Positions 37,906-44,178 of a stretch of 44,178 nucleotides of DNA are shown piece after piece. The position numbers and the translations under genes were made by a program. Origin of the DNA: a virus. Numbering within the stretch: position 1 is the first letter of the stretch; each line of letters opens with the position of its first letter. The DNA is taken from IMG/VR virus record IMGVR_UViG_3300030522_000008, positions 1 through 44,178 of that record. One strand, given 5' to 3'. The notes beneath the pieces are model-generated. The model did no database searches. It had not been told where the DNA came from and saw only the letters and a list, made by a program, of their open reading frames with translations.

Positions 37906-40605
37906 GTGGCCGAACTGTCACAACAGCAAAAAGACGCCATCCAGATAGCACACGCACTCGCGGACGCCGGCATGCCGATCTTCTCGGCCTACCCAAACCA
38001 CGGAGACAGGGGCGGGGAGTTCCTGTTGCCGGACGCCTGGCAGCGGACGAAAGCCGGTCAACCGAGCCACAACTGGATCGGCCGCTGGACACCCGGAATG
38101 GCCCTCTGTGGCGTTACCGGGGTCGCGTTCGATGTCCTGGACGTGGACCCGCGCAACGGCGGCCTCGCCGGTATCGCACAGCTGGCCGAGGACCTAGAAT
38201 GGGACACCAAGGGTCTCGGCCCGCGCCCCTATGGGACGGCCAGGACGCCCAGCGGCGGCGAGCACACCCTGATCGGCCGCACCCACATCGCCAAGACATC
38301 CAAGGCTGCCAAGGGTGTAGACCTTCAGGCGGGCAAGGATGACGGGGAGGGCCGCGGGTTCGTCTACCTTGCGCCCACCGAACGGGTGGCCAAGGCCGGG
38401 CCGAACGACGGTGAACTCACCCCGTACGTGTGGGATCTGGTACCCGCCGGCTTCGAGAGCCTCGGCCAGCCCGATCCCGGGCTGGTGGCCCTGGCCGAGT
38501 ACGTGACGGCCAGGCGCGGTGTCCGCAAGGTCAAGACAGTGACCACGCTGGCCGCGGGCAGCGTCCTGGACGAGGACGCTCTCGCGTTCGGGGACTTCGC
38601 CGCGGACTGGACAGTGGACGAGGCTCAGCGGGTCATTGATGGCCAGCTGGCCGCGGTAGAGGCCGCTCGCGAGGGGGAGATCAACAATGCCCTCGGGGGG
38701 GCGGCAAGGGTGCTCGGCCGATTCGTGGCTAGCGGCTACCTGACCGAAGACGACGCCGTGACCCTGCTCATGGAGGCGCTCCGGGCCGGCGGTGTCCACT
38801 CGGACGGGTGGAACCTCAACAACGGCAAGGACTGGACAGCCAAGGGGGTCATCGGTGCCGCGTTCGGCAACGCGCTGAGTGAGCCGTGGACGGTGGAGTC
38901 TGCGACTTCCCTCACGCAATCCCATAGCGCCCCAGCCGAGGGCACGGGTGACCCTGCCGTAAGTGGAGGGGTGACCGGTCCCGGTGGCGACTCGACCCCG
39001 GCAGGTCCGCCTGCCGGCCCACGGCCGACCGTGGGGGTAGCCCGTCTGGAGATCCTGAGCGCGGCCGACTCCGCCTACTGGCTCCAGAACGAGCTCGGCA
39101 CCAATGGGCTGTCCGGATTCTTCGGCCGTGACGGTCGCGTGGTCCACACCCCGCTCGTCAACGATCTGGGCTACGTGGCGCCCAAGGTGGAGGCGGACGA
39201 CAACGGGCCGGCCCAGATTCAGGCGGTGAGCTCGGGCCAGCTGGCAGCCAAGATCCAGTACGCCTACTCGTGCTACAAGACGGTCAAGGGCAAGGACGGT
39301 AAGCCGGACACCGAGGTACCCGCACTGTTCCCGCTCCAGGCCGCTCAGCGGGCCGTAGACGCCCCAGAGGCGATGGGGATGCTGCGCGGCCTGGCCGGGA
39401 TCACGCTGACGCCTATGGTGCGCTCTGACGGCACCGTGCTGGAGCGGCCAGGCTACGACCAGGAGTCGCGATATCTGTTCCTGCCGGACCGTGGGGTGAA
39501 CGTGCCGGCCGTACCTACAACCCCCACGGATGCCGAAGTCGATCAGGCCGTGGGTCTGCTGGACCGGATGCTGACCGGCTTCCCCTGGGCCACCAAGGAC
39601 GACCGTGCCAACTACCTCGGCCTGCTGCTCACGCCCATGCTGCGGATGATCACTTCGCCGACCTACAAGCTGTTCGGGATCGGCGCGCACCAGCCCGGGT
39701 CGGGCAAGACCCTGCTGGCGGACATCGCCACCGCTCTGCACGGTGGCGTGCTGCGCTCCGAAGTGCCCGAGGACGAGCCGGAGTGGCGCAAGCAGACCAC
39801 CTCGATCCTGTCCGGCACATCGGCGCCCATCGTGCACATCGACAACGTCACGGGCGTGCTGAAGAGCAGCACCCTGGCCGGGCTACTCACGGCAGGCCAG
39901 GCGACCAGCGACCGGGAGCTGGGCACCAACAGGATGATCACCACGGTCAACGACCGGGTCTGGGTGGTCACGGGCAACAACCTGTCGCTGAGCGGGGACC
40001 TTGTCCGGCGGACCATCCTGATCATGATCGATCCGAACATGGCCAACCCGGAGACGCGAGAGTTCGAGATCACCGATCTGAAGGGCTGGGTGCGTGAGCA
40101 CCGCAACGAACTGTTGTGGTCGCTGCTGGTCATGATCAGGGCCTGGGTGAGCCAGGGCATGCCGGAGGTACGCCGACCGCAGTCCGACTCGTTCGCGCGG
40201 TGGGAGAACGTGGTCGCAGGCATCCTGGCCGCGTGCCGGGTGGCCGGAGACTTCGACAAGGAGTCGGGCAAGCGCGCGGCGGTCGGCGGCGATGACGATG
40301 ACACCTCGACCGTCCTGGCCCACCTACGAGACCGGTTCGGGGACCGGGAGTTCACCGCGAATGATGCCTTGGACGGAGTGGAGAGCGCGGACGTGGGGGA
40401 TTTCGTGGTGGCGGGCCGGGACTGGCTCCCGTCCGTGGTCCTGGACAAGCTGGCCCGCTCGGAGGCCGCGGGCCGCAAGTCGCTCGGATACTGGCTCCGG
40501 AACCGGCTCGGGCGCTGGGTCACGGACCAGGACGAGCGGTCGCTGGTGATCCGCTCCACGGGCCGCAACAAGGTGGGCGGTTTGTGGAGGATTGACCAGG
40601 CGTAG
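37906..40605 (+). CDS. Primase-polymerase / replicative helicase
   Basis: The 899-aa protein has an N-terminal prim-pol domain with VLDVDPRNGG (catalytic Asp79, Asp81) and GGEHTLIGR (His120). A helical linker and a Gly/Pro-rich hinge (about 340-380) lead to a D5/P4-alpha-like AAA+ helicase: Walker A GAHQPGSGKT (about 593-602), Walker B PIVHIDNVT, sensor WVVTGNNLSLSGDL with the RR finger after it. Such proteins prime and unwind at plasmid or phage origins. AGGAGAG 8 nt before the GTG at 37906 supports that start; an ATG at 37885 lacks a site. The origin candidate follows at 40665. Confidence 0.9.
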   Translation: MAELSQQQKDAIQIAHALADAGMPIFSAYPNHGDRGGEFLLPDAWQRTKAGQPSHNWIGRWTPGMALCGVTGVAFDVLDVDPRNGGLAGIAQLAEDLEWDTKGLGPRPYGTARTPSGGEHTLIGRTHIAKTSKAAKGVDLQAGKDDGEGRGFVYLAPTERVAKAGPNDGELTPYVWDLVPAGFESLGQPDPGLVALAEYVTARRGVRKVKTVTTLAAGSVLDEDALAFGDFAADWTVDEAQRVIDGQLAAVEAAREGEINNALGGAARVLGRFVASGYLTEDDAVTLLMEALRAGGVHSDGWNLNNGKDWTAKGVIGAAFGNALSEPWTVESATSLTQSHSAPAEGTGDPAVSGGVTGPGGDSTPAGPPAGPRPTVGVARLEILSAADSAYWLQNELGTNGLSGFFGRDGRVVHTPLVNDLGYVAPKVEADDNGPAQIQAVSSGQLAAKIQYAYSCYKTVKGKDGKPDTEVPALFPLQAAQRAVDAPEAMGMLRGLAGITLTPMVRSDGTVLERPGYDQESRYLFLPDRGVNVPAVPTTPTDAEVDQAVGLLDRMLTGFPWATKDDRANYLGLLLTPMLRMITSPTYKLFGIGAHQPGSGKTLLADIATALHGGVLRSEVPEDEPEWRKQTTSILSGTSAPIVHIDNVTGVLKSSTLAGLLTAGQATSDRELGTNRMITTVNDRVWVVTGNNLSLSGDLVRRTILIMIDPNMANPETREFEITDLKGWVREHRNELLWSLLVMIRAWVSQGMPEVRRPQSDSFARWENVVAGILAACRVAGDFDKESGKRAAVGGDDDDTSTVLAHLRDRFGDREFTANDALDGVESADVGDFVVAGRDWLPSVVLDKLARSEAAGRKSLGYWLRNRLGRWVTDQDERSLVIRSTGRNKVGGLWRIDQA

Positions 40606-40620
40606 TACGTGCGTTCGAGA

Positions 40621-40653
40621 CGGGGCAGACTCATGTCGGGTCTGCCCCGTTTT
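40621..40653 (+). terminator. Intrinsic terminator after the primase-helicase gene
   Basis: A 10-bp perfect stem CGGGGCAGAC / GTCTGCCCCG with a 9-nt loop is followed by TTTT, the best intrinsic terminator in the window. Confidence 0.9.
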
Positions 40654-40664
40654 GCGTCGTAGAG

Positions 40665-40797
40665 CTGGTGGTAAGTGGTAACGATGTTAATGAAATCCGT
40701 AAGTGGCTCTGGTAAAAAGGTACAAATCAGACCTTCATCTCGCGTAGAAGTAGAGTCACTTACGGAAATCATTACCACCACTACCACTTACCACCAG
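40665..40797. repeat. 46-bp inverted repeat with GTAAGTG iterons: candidate origin
   Basis: Arms 40665-40710 and 40752-40797 match at 39 of 46 positions around an AT-richer 41-nt centre. The 7-mer GTAAGTG occurs at 40671 and 40699 and inverted at 40757 and 40785, so each arm holds two copies. The stretch is clearly more A/T-rich than its surroundings, non-coding, and directly after the primase-helicase. P4-type primases bind repeated sites near their gene and open an AT-rich region. An origin is the most likely reading; a large transcription-control hairpin is an alternative. Confidence 0.7.
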
Positions 40798-40841
40798 CCT
40801 CACGGCGGCGCATGCCTGGCCGAGCGTGAGATCGGGGGTGC

Positions 40842-40847
40842 TAATCT
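40842..40847 (+). promoter_or_regulatory. -10 box TAATCT for a leaderless mRNA
   Basis: TAATCT is 7 nt before the ATG at 40855. No consensus -35 is visible. It is the first promoter past the origin candidate. Confidence 0.5.
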
Positions 40848-40854
40848 CGACCCT

Positions 40855-41076
40855 ATGAATCGGTTGGCGTCGGTACTGCTCAGTGGTGGTCCACGAGATG
40901 GTCAGCTTTACCACTCGGTCACACGGTGGCCGATGTACCTGACCGGCACGGCTCACACGATGGAGCCGGCCACCGGGGATCGGATCGTGCGGGGGCGGTC
41001 CCGCCTGCCTGGCTGTTACGTTCAGCAAAAAGCAGAGGGCAGGGTCATCGGGTATACGTGGATACCCGTGCTATAG
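40855..41076 (+). CDS. 73-aa conserved-type actinophage protein
   Basis: MNRLASVLLSGGPRDGQLYH carries the GGPRDGQ pattern seen in small actinophage proteins of unknown role. The end is CYVQQKAEGRVIGYTWIPV. The in-frame ORF is open upstream into the palindrome, but the -10 box and the poor coding character there support the internal start. Confidence 0.62.
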   Translation: MNRLASVLLSGGPRDGQLYHSVTRWPMYLTGTAHTMEPATGDRIVRGRSRLPGCYVQQKAEGRVIGYTWIPVL

Positions 41077-41077
41077 T
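41072..41077 (+). promoter_or_regulatory. -10 box TATAGT, leaderless, beside a GGGTAT/ATACCC repeat
   Basis: CCCGTGCTATAGT lies 6 nt before the ATG at 41084. Just upstream GGGTAT (41050-41055) and ATACCC (41062-41067) form an inverted repeat that may bind a regulator. Confidence 0.55.
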
Positions 41078-41083
41078 TGGCCT

Positions 41084-41668
41084 ATGACCATTCGAGAGCT
41101 TCAGGAGTGCCGCGGGTGCCGACGGCTCTTCGGCAACCTTGCCTTCCATGAGTCCCGCTGCCTGGTCGCCATCGCGCTGTCCGAGGCCGAGGCTCCTGCG
41201 CAACAGGCGTTCGAGATGCGCGCGGCCAGTCACTCCGCGGCCGAGACTGCGCTCCGGGCGGCCCAACGGTTCCAGCACGGCGTCACGGACACGGACGTCA
41301 CGCTGGTCATGTATGCGCTGGAGGGCGGTACCCGGCCCTACCGGAACAGGGCCGGTCGGTGGCTAGCGCCGACCGGTTCCGTTATCGGCAGTCACTGGAG
41401 GCCGGGGCGCAATCTGTCCGTGGTCATCAACGAGATGATCCGCACAGGCCTCGTGCGCCACGTCAGATCGTCCAGGGAGCCTCATGACGTCCTCGTGCCG
41501 GCACTGGTCCACCTGAAGGACGGAGAGCCGGGAGCGTGGCTCTCAGCCTGTCTGTTCACCGGCGAGGACATGGGGCCGATGCGTGCTCGGCTGGTCGATG
41601 ACCTGAGTTTGGTCGACTGCCTTGCGTGTGAGTTGGTCGTAGCCACCGGTCATGCTCGTGGGCTATAG
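41084..41668 (+). CDS. C2HC zinc-finger protein
   Basis: The 194-aa protein begins with CRGCRRLFGNLAFHESRC, a C-x2-C-x9-H-x3-C finger at residues 9-26. The middle (about 65-125) resembles a compact helical domain (VINEMIRTGLVRHVRSS could be a wing-helix half), and a CLAC pair lies near the end. It probably binds DNA or RNA. The start is set by TATAGT at 6 nt. Confidence 0.65.
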   Translation: MTIRELQECRGCRRLFGNLAFHESRCLVAIALSEAEAPAQQAFEMRAASHSAAETALRAAQRFQHGVTDTDVTLVMYALEGGTRPYRNRAGRWLAPTGSVIGSHWRPGRNLSVVINEMIRTGLVRHVRSSREPHDVLVPALVHLKDGEPGAWLSACLFTGEDMGPMRARLVDDLSLVDCLACELVVATGHARGL

Positions 41669-41669
41669 T
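41664..41669 (+). promoter_or_regulatory. -10 box TATAGT for the winged-helix gene
   Basis: The hexamer is 6 nt before the ATG at 41676 and overlaps the end of the previous gene. The 21 bases 41661-41681 match 1464-1484 at 20 positions, so the two genes share a copied promoter/start cassette. Confidence 0.6.
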
Positions 41670-41675
41670 GCAGCT

Positions 41676-41987
41676 ATGACTACAACGCTGAAGGCCCCGG
41701 ACATCACCCCGGGCTACCCGTCGAAAGGCGCCAAGCTCGGCCCCGCATGGGCCGAGGCCTGGCGCCTGCTCCGGCGCTCCCACGGTGAGTTCCTGGACGG
41801 CTGGGAGCTAGCCACCAAGGTCACCAAGGATGTGGATCTTCAGCCCGTCACGGTGGTGGCCGTCATCCGCCGGGCGGCGAACGCCGGTCTGCTGGAGCGC
41901 GAACAGCGGCCGGTCACGGTCAAGATCCTGGATCGGGAGGGCACGCGCAAGCGGATGTTCTACCGGATCTCGGCGGATCAGTCGTGA
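41676..41987 (+). CDS. Winged-helix DNA-binding protein, candidate regulator
   Basis: The 103-aa protein has helices AWRLLRRSHGEFLDGWELATKV and PVTVVAVIRRAANAGLLER (split at residues about 24-45 and 55-73), then a wing (VTVKILDREGTRKRMFYRI). This is a winged helix-turn-helix of DNA-binding regulators. As the only clear small regulator in the window it is a candidate ligand of the GCTATAGC operators, with its own promoter carrying the motif. That link is an inference. Confidence 0.68.
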   Translation: MTTTLKAPDITPGYPSKGAKLGPAWAEAWRLLRRSHGEFLDGWELATKVTKDVDLQPVTVVAVIRRAANAGLLEREQRPVTVKILDREGTRKRMFYRISADQS

Positions 41988-42223
41988 TCGAGATGGAACA
42001 CACTATCGACCTGCCGGTCACCGCCGATCAGGCGCAACGCCTGCTAGCCGAGGTGGCTCTGTCAGATGCCGAGCCTGCTCCTCTTGTAGTCACTCATGCG
42101 CTGTGGCTCTCTTCGGACCTTCACCTTCCGGGTCGCTGGACTGTCTACGCGGTCCGCAGGGAGTATCTCAACGATCAGCCCCAGCACTATGCGTCTCTGC
42201 GGTGGGAAGCTCCGGTGTCCTGA
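41984..42223 (+). CDS. 79-aa hypothetical protein
   Basis: The GTGA overlap sets the start (MIEMEHTIDLPVTADQAQRL). Acidic N-terminal helix then beta strands (GRWTVYAVRREYL). No family is recognised. Confidence 0.58.
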   Translation: MIEMEHTIDLPVTADQAQRLLAEVALSDAEPAPLVVTHALWLSSDLHLPGRWTVYAVRREYLNDQPQHYASLRWEAPVS

Positions 42224-42696
42224 TGGCTGCCACCGTCGATCTCTGGACACCGCCGGCCGGCATGGCTGCCGTGCATGTCAAGGCCTGGCGGGCGTTCTAC
42301 GCCAAGGCGCTGGATATCTACGACATCACGCCGGCGGACTACCGGCTCCTGTACGTCGCACAGCGCGGACGGTGCTGGATCTGCCGCGAAGCCAAGGGCA
42401 TTCACCCCGATGACCCGAAGGCGCGCGGGAGCCGCCGACTCGGTATCGACCACAACCACATCAGTGGTCACGTGCGAGGCCTGCTCTGCACGGGTGGGGA
42501 CAAGACCTGTAATAGGGTGATCGGTTGGCTGACTCGTTCTCAGCTCGTGCGAGCGTCGGACTACCTGGACAAGCCGCCGGCCCGGGTGCTGGAGTGGGCC
42601 CGTAAGCAGGAACAGAACGCGAACGATGCGGGTATCCCGCTAGATCAGGCGGAGCTGGACACGCTGGCCCAGGCCTACCTCTGGCCGATGTCATGA
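42223..42696 (+). CDS. Endonuclease VII-type Holliday-junction resolvase
   Basis: The 157-aa protein shows zinc Cys51/Cys54 (CWIC), the catalytic IDHNHISGHVRGLLC (Asp76, His77, His79, Cys89) and CNRVIGWL (Cys96, Asn97), the recombination endonuclease VII signature. It cuts branched DNA before packaging. The family usually has CN directly after LLC with 2 residues between; here TGGDKT makes a longer loop. The TGATG overlap fixes the start. Confidence 0.88.
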   Translation: MAATVDLWTPPAGMAAVHVKAWRAFYAKALDIYDITPADYRLLYVAQRGRCWICREAKGIHPDDPKARGSRRLGIDHNHISGHVRGLLCTGGDKTCNRVIGWLTRSQLVRASDYLDKPPARVLEWARKQEQNANDAGIPLDQAELDTLAQAYLWPMS

Positions 42697-43187
42697 GCCG
42701 GGACTACGGCAACCCGTCACTGGGCAACGACTATGCCGGTGGCGGGATCGGACTCGGACCGCGCGTAGGAGTGGTGGAGCGCGAGCCTTATCCGGCGCCC
42801 GAGGTGAGCAGTCGGTCGGGTGATGATCCTGGACCACATAAGGACGCCGTGATCAAGCTGATGGATCTGGCAGAGAGTCTGAACTGGTCCGTAGACATCA
42901 CCTATGCGCGCGGATGCTTCCCGCACGGCGCTACAGGCAAGCCCGGCGCCGTGAAAGAATCCCTGGCAGTCCGGGCCTGTCGTGGTCCCGTTCGGGCGGT
43001 GGCGGTCTATGTGGGGGCCGGGAAGACTTGGGCCTGGGAAACCATGGCCGTTCAGGTGCCCGGCGCGTGGCCGGACAGGTTCGCCACGCTGGCCGGGTTC
43101 ATGGACGGAGCGTTCGGGATCATCCACGAGCCCACCAGAGCGAATCGGCCAATGGAGGGTCCGGCGCGTCGGGCACTGAAGCCATGA
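42693..43187 (+). CDS. 164-aa hypothetical protein
   Basis: The ATGA overlap sets the start. The first 50 residues are Gly/Pro-rich. From residue 55 there is LMDLAESLNWSVDITYARG, AVYVGAGKTWAWE and FATLAGFMDGAFGIIHEPT, an alpha/beta pattern. VGAGKTWAW resembles a P-loop only by chance, since it lacks the usual strand and second Gly. No family is recognised. Confidence 0.6.
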   Translation: MSRDYGNPSLGNDYAGGGIGLGPRVGVVEREPYPAPEVSSRSGDDPGPHKDAVIKLMDLAESLNWSVDITYARGCFPHGATGKPGAVKESLAVRACRGPVRAVAVYVGAGKTWAWETMAVQVPGAWPDRFATLAGFMDGAFGIIHEPTRANRPMEGPARRALKP

Positions 43188-43393
43188 TCGAGTGCCCACG
43201 GTGCGGATCATGGGAGTTCCTGGACGTGTCCACGTTCGGAGAGCGGCCCATGACCTCGCTCATCTGCGCGGAGTGTGGTCAGAGCTGGACATACGTGCGC
43301 TTCCGGCCTGCACCCACCATCCACACCGCGGAGGGCCCGTCCGTACCCACTCCGGAGGACATCCTCAACGGTGCGGCCGGCTTGCTACTCTGA
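43184..43393 (+). CDS. 69-aa zinc-ribbon protein
   Basis: CPRCGSWEFLDV and LICAECGQSW form a C-x2-C ... C-x2-C zinc ribbon (residues 4-39), followed by a Pro/Thr-rich tail. Such ribbons bind nucleic acid or partner proteins. The ATGA overlap sets the start. A terminator follows. Confidence 0.68.
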   Translation: MIECPRCGSWEFLDVSTFGERPMTSLICAECGQSWTYVRFRPAPTIHTAEGPSVPTPEDILNGAAGLLL

Positions 43394-43417
43394 CCTCACC
43401 GTGCCCCCGTGCGGTTG

Positions 43418-43449
43418 CGAAAGCCCACCATCCCCATGGTGGGCTTTCG
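43418..43449 (+). terminator. 14-bp hairpin terminator
   Basis: A perfect stem CGAAAGCCCACCAT / ATGGTGGGCTTTCG with a CCCC loop lies 25 nt after the zinc-ribbon gene. There is no U-run beyond the stem, but its strength suggests termination or 3'-end protection. Confidence 0.75.
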
Positions 43450-43484
43450 TGCATGGTGGGATCCTTGATATGGAGGTGATTGCC

Positions 43485-43691
43485 ATGGTCAGCGCCAAGG
43501 GTGGGAAATTCGGGTTCGTGTATACGTCCAGGCAGAACGTCTACCGAAAGCTGCGCAGCAAGGGCATGAGCAAGAGCAAGGCTGCCCGGATCAGCAATGC
43601 CGGCCGTACCCATGTGGCACGGAGCGCCATGTCCCGTAAGGGTGCCCTGCACAGGAAGGCCCATGCACACAGGACCGGGCGTAAGCGCTGA
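43485..43691 (+). CDS. 68-aa basic protein
   Basis: GGAGGTGAT precedes the ATG at good spacing. The chain is very basic: YRKLRSKGMSKSKAARISNAG then ARSAMSRKGALHRKAHAHRTGRKR (split: ARSAMSRKGAL, HRKAHAHRTGRKR). I recall the S-K-S-K-A-A-R-I-S-N-A-G pattern from many actinophages. Probably a DNA-binding or condensation protein, possibly packaged. Confidence 0.7.
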   Translation: MVSAKGGKFGFVYTSRQNVYRKLRSKGMSKSKAARISNAGRTHVARSAMSRKGALHRKAHAHRTGRKR

Positions 43692-43810
43692 TGGCCTGGA
43701 TCTGGTGGTCACTGGTCATGGTCGGATACAAGATCAGACCCTATGACATGCTCGCTGACCGCCGTCGGTGGTTCTGGCAACCGCGGGCGCGGTGCGGTTG
43801 GCCCACCTGA
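43691..43810 (+). CDS. 39-aa ORF between the basic protein and the HNH gene
   Basis: TGATG junctions link it on both sides, which is the main evidence that it is translated. MAWIWWSLVMVGYKIRPYDM is aromatic and hydrophobic, then Arg/Trp-rich. It may be a tiny membrane protein or just a coupling ORF. Confidence 0.5.
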   Translation: MAWIWWSLVMVGYKIRPYDMLADRRRWFWQPRARCGWPT

Positions 43811-44097
43811 TGGCACAGTCGGGACGCACTGACCTCCATACGGACAAGGGGGAACGCGCACGGAGACGTGCTGTGGTGGATGCCCACCTCCATGCGTATG
43901 GGTACTGGTGCCCGGGCTATGGGATACCAGGGCATGAGGCACATGACCTCACTGCTGATCATGTACACAGTGTGGGTAGTGGTGGTGATCCACGTGGTGT
44001 ACTCACTGTGCTATGTCGCTCATGCAATGGGCGCAAGGGCAATGGCATGCACAAACAGGTAAGCGTGCCTGCTATTCGATCAAGAGATTGGCTTTGA
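43810..44097 (+). CDS. HNH endonuclease at the genome end, probable packaging partner
   Basis: The 95-aa protein has Cys34, a DH pair (Asp50-His51 in LTADHVHSVGSGG), and LCRSCNGRKG (Cys69, Cys72, Asn73). Small HNH proteins next to terminases are needed for cos cutting in HK97-type phages. Here it is the last gene, 2.3 kb from the large terminase if the ends are joined. Start at the TGATG junction; an in-frame GTG at 43768 exists. Confidence 0.82.
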   Translation: MAQSGRTDLHTDKGERARRRAVVDAHLHAYGYWCPGYGIPGHEAHDLTADHVHSVGSGGDPRGVLTVLCRSCNGRKGNGMHKQVSVPAIRSRDWL

Positions 44098-44178
44098 TGA
44101 TGCGCACTATCGATTCGATAGCGATGTCACAGTGGGTAGGGGGGTGGGTTTCAGGCGTGGATTGTGGCCTCAGACGAC
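44098..44178. other. Right-end non-coding region (cos side candidate)
   Basis: Contains a near-perfect palindrome CTATCGA-T-TCGATAG (44107-44121) and a G-rich run (44133-44154). Inverted repeats and G/C-skewed runs next to the end suit a terminase or HNH recognition site. The exact cut cannot be read from the sequence. Confidence 0.4.

Noticed and set aside
38194-39837. 547-aa antisense ORF over the primase-helicase
   Set aside because: Shadow frame; no ribosome site or domain, and the sense strand has clear catalytic motifs.
43016-43030. Possible P-loop GAGKTWAW in the 164-aa protein
   Set aside because: It lacks the hydrophobic strand plus G-x4-GK spacing and any Walker B partner.
1-44178. 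CRISPR array, insertion sequence, integrase or transposase
   Set aside because: No regularly spaced repeats, no terminal inverted repeats with transposase, and no Tyr or Ser recombinase motifs were seen.

Overview
The window reads as an essentially complete genome of a long-tailed (siphovirus) bacteriophage of a high-GC actinobacterium. Supporting evidence is the GC-rich coding with strong third-position G/C, GTG starts, tightly overlapping ATGA/GTGA/TGATG gene junctions, many promoters whose -10 hexamer sits 6-7 nt before the start codon (leaderless mRNAs), and actinophage-type small zinc proteins. I see no integrase, no recognisable immunity repressor, no partition genes and no tRNA. The left end is C-rich and the right end G-rich, with an HNH nuclease at the right end, as expected for a cos-packaging phage cut at its ends.

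Layout. (1) 1-2280: promoter, methyltransferase-like gene, coiled-coil protein, secreted Cys-rich protein, KOW-like protein, then a compact non-coding RNA unit (promoter, 13-bp closing stem, terminator) and a 50-aa gene. (2) 2284-19347, rightward: virion operon of terminase, portal, a peptidoglycan-binding-domain protein, prohead protease, major capsid, glycosyltransferase, connector, a DUF4082/tail-terminator fusion, two tandem tail-tube paralogues, neck protein, frameshifted tail chaperones, tape measure, a 913-aa tail-tip protein and a small tail protein. (3) 19381-21500: lysis cassette of amidase endolysin, small membrane proteins and holin, closed by a two-way terminator. (4) 21570-24031, leftward: small membrane and hypothetical genes including a GIY-YIG-like membrane protein. 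(5) 24087-25844, rightward: FtsK/TraB-like DNA translocase. (6) 25850-36401, leftward: mini-operons encoding a DUF2637 membrane protein, C5-cytosine methylase, permuted papain-like protein, HNH nuclease, a probable recombination-partner protein, RecB/Cas4-like exonuclease, SF2 helicase and many small zinc-binding proteins. (7) 36491-44097, rightward: RecD/Dda-like helicase, primase-polymerase/helicase, a 46-bp inverted repeat that is a strong origin candidate, zinc-finger and winged-helix proteins, endonuclease VII and the end HNH nuclease.

How it fits together. Replication probably starts at the palindrome at 40665-40797 using the neighbouring primase-helicase, helped by the two other helicases, exonuclease and resolvase. 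Early mini-operons share a promoter/operator family built around TATAGT or the palindrome GCTATAGC, which suggests one control circuit. A TraB-like translocase and a DUF2637 (Spd-type) membrane protein sit close together, with a plasmid-style primase-helicase further right. This trio is typical of Streptomyces conjugative plasmids and is the most unusual combination here.

No stretch over 300 bases lacks an assigned feature. The largest gaps are 1797-2087 (RNA unit, terminator, promoter), 40606-40854 (terminator, origin candidate, promoter) and 30916-31050 (terminator only).
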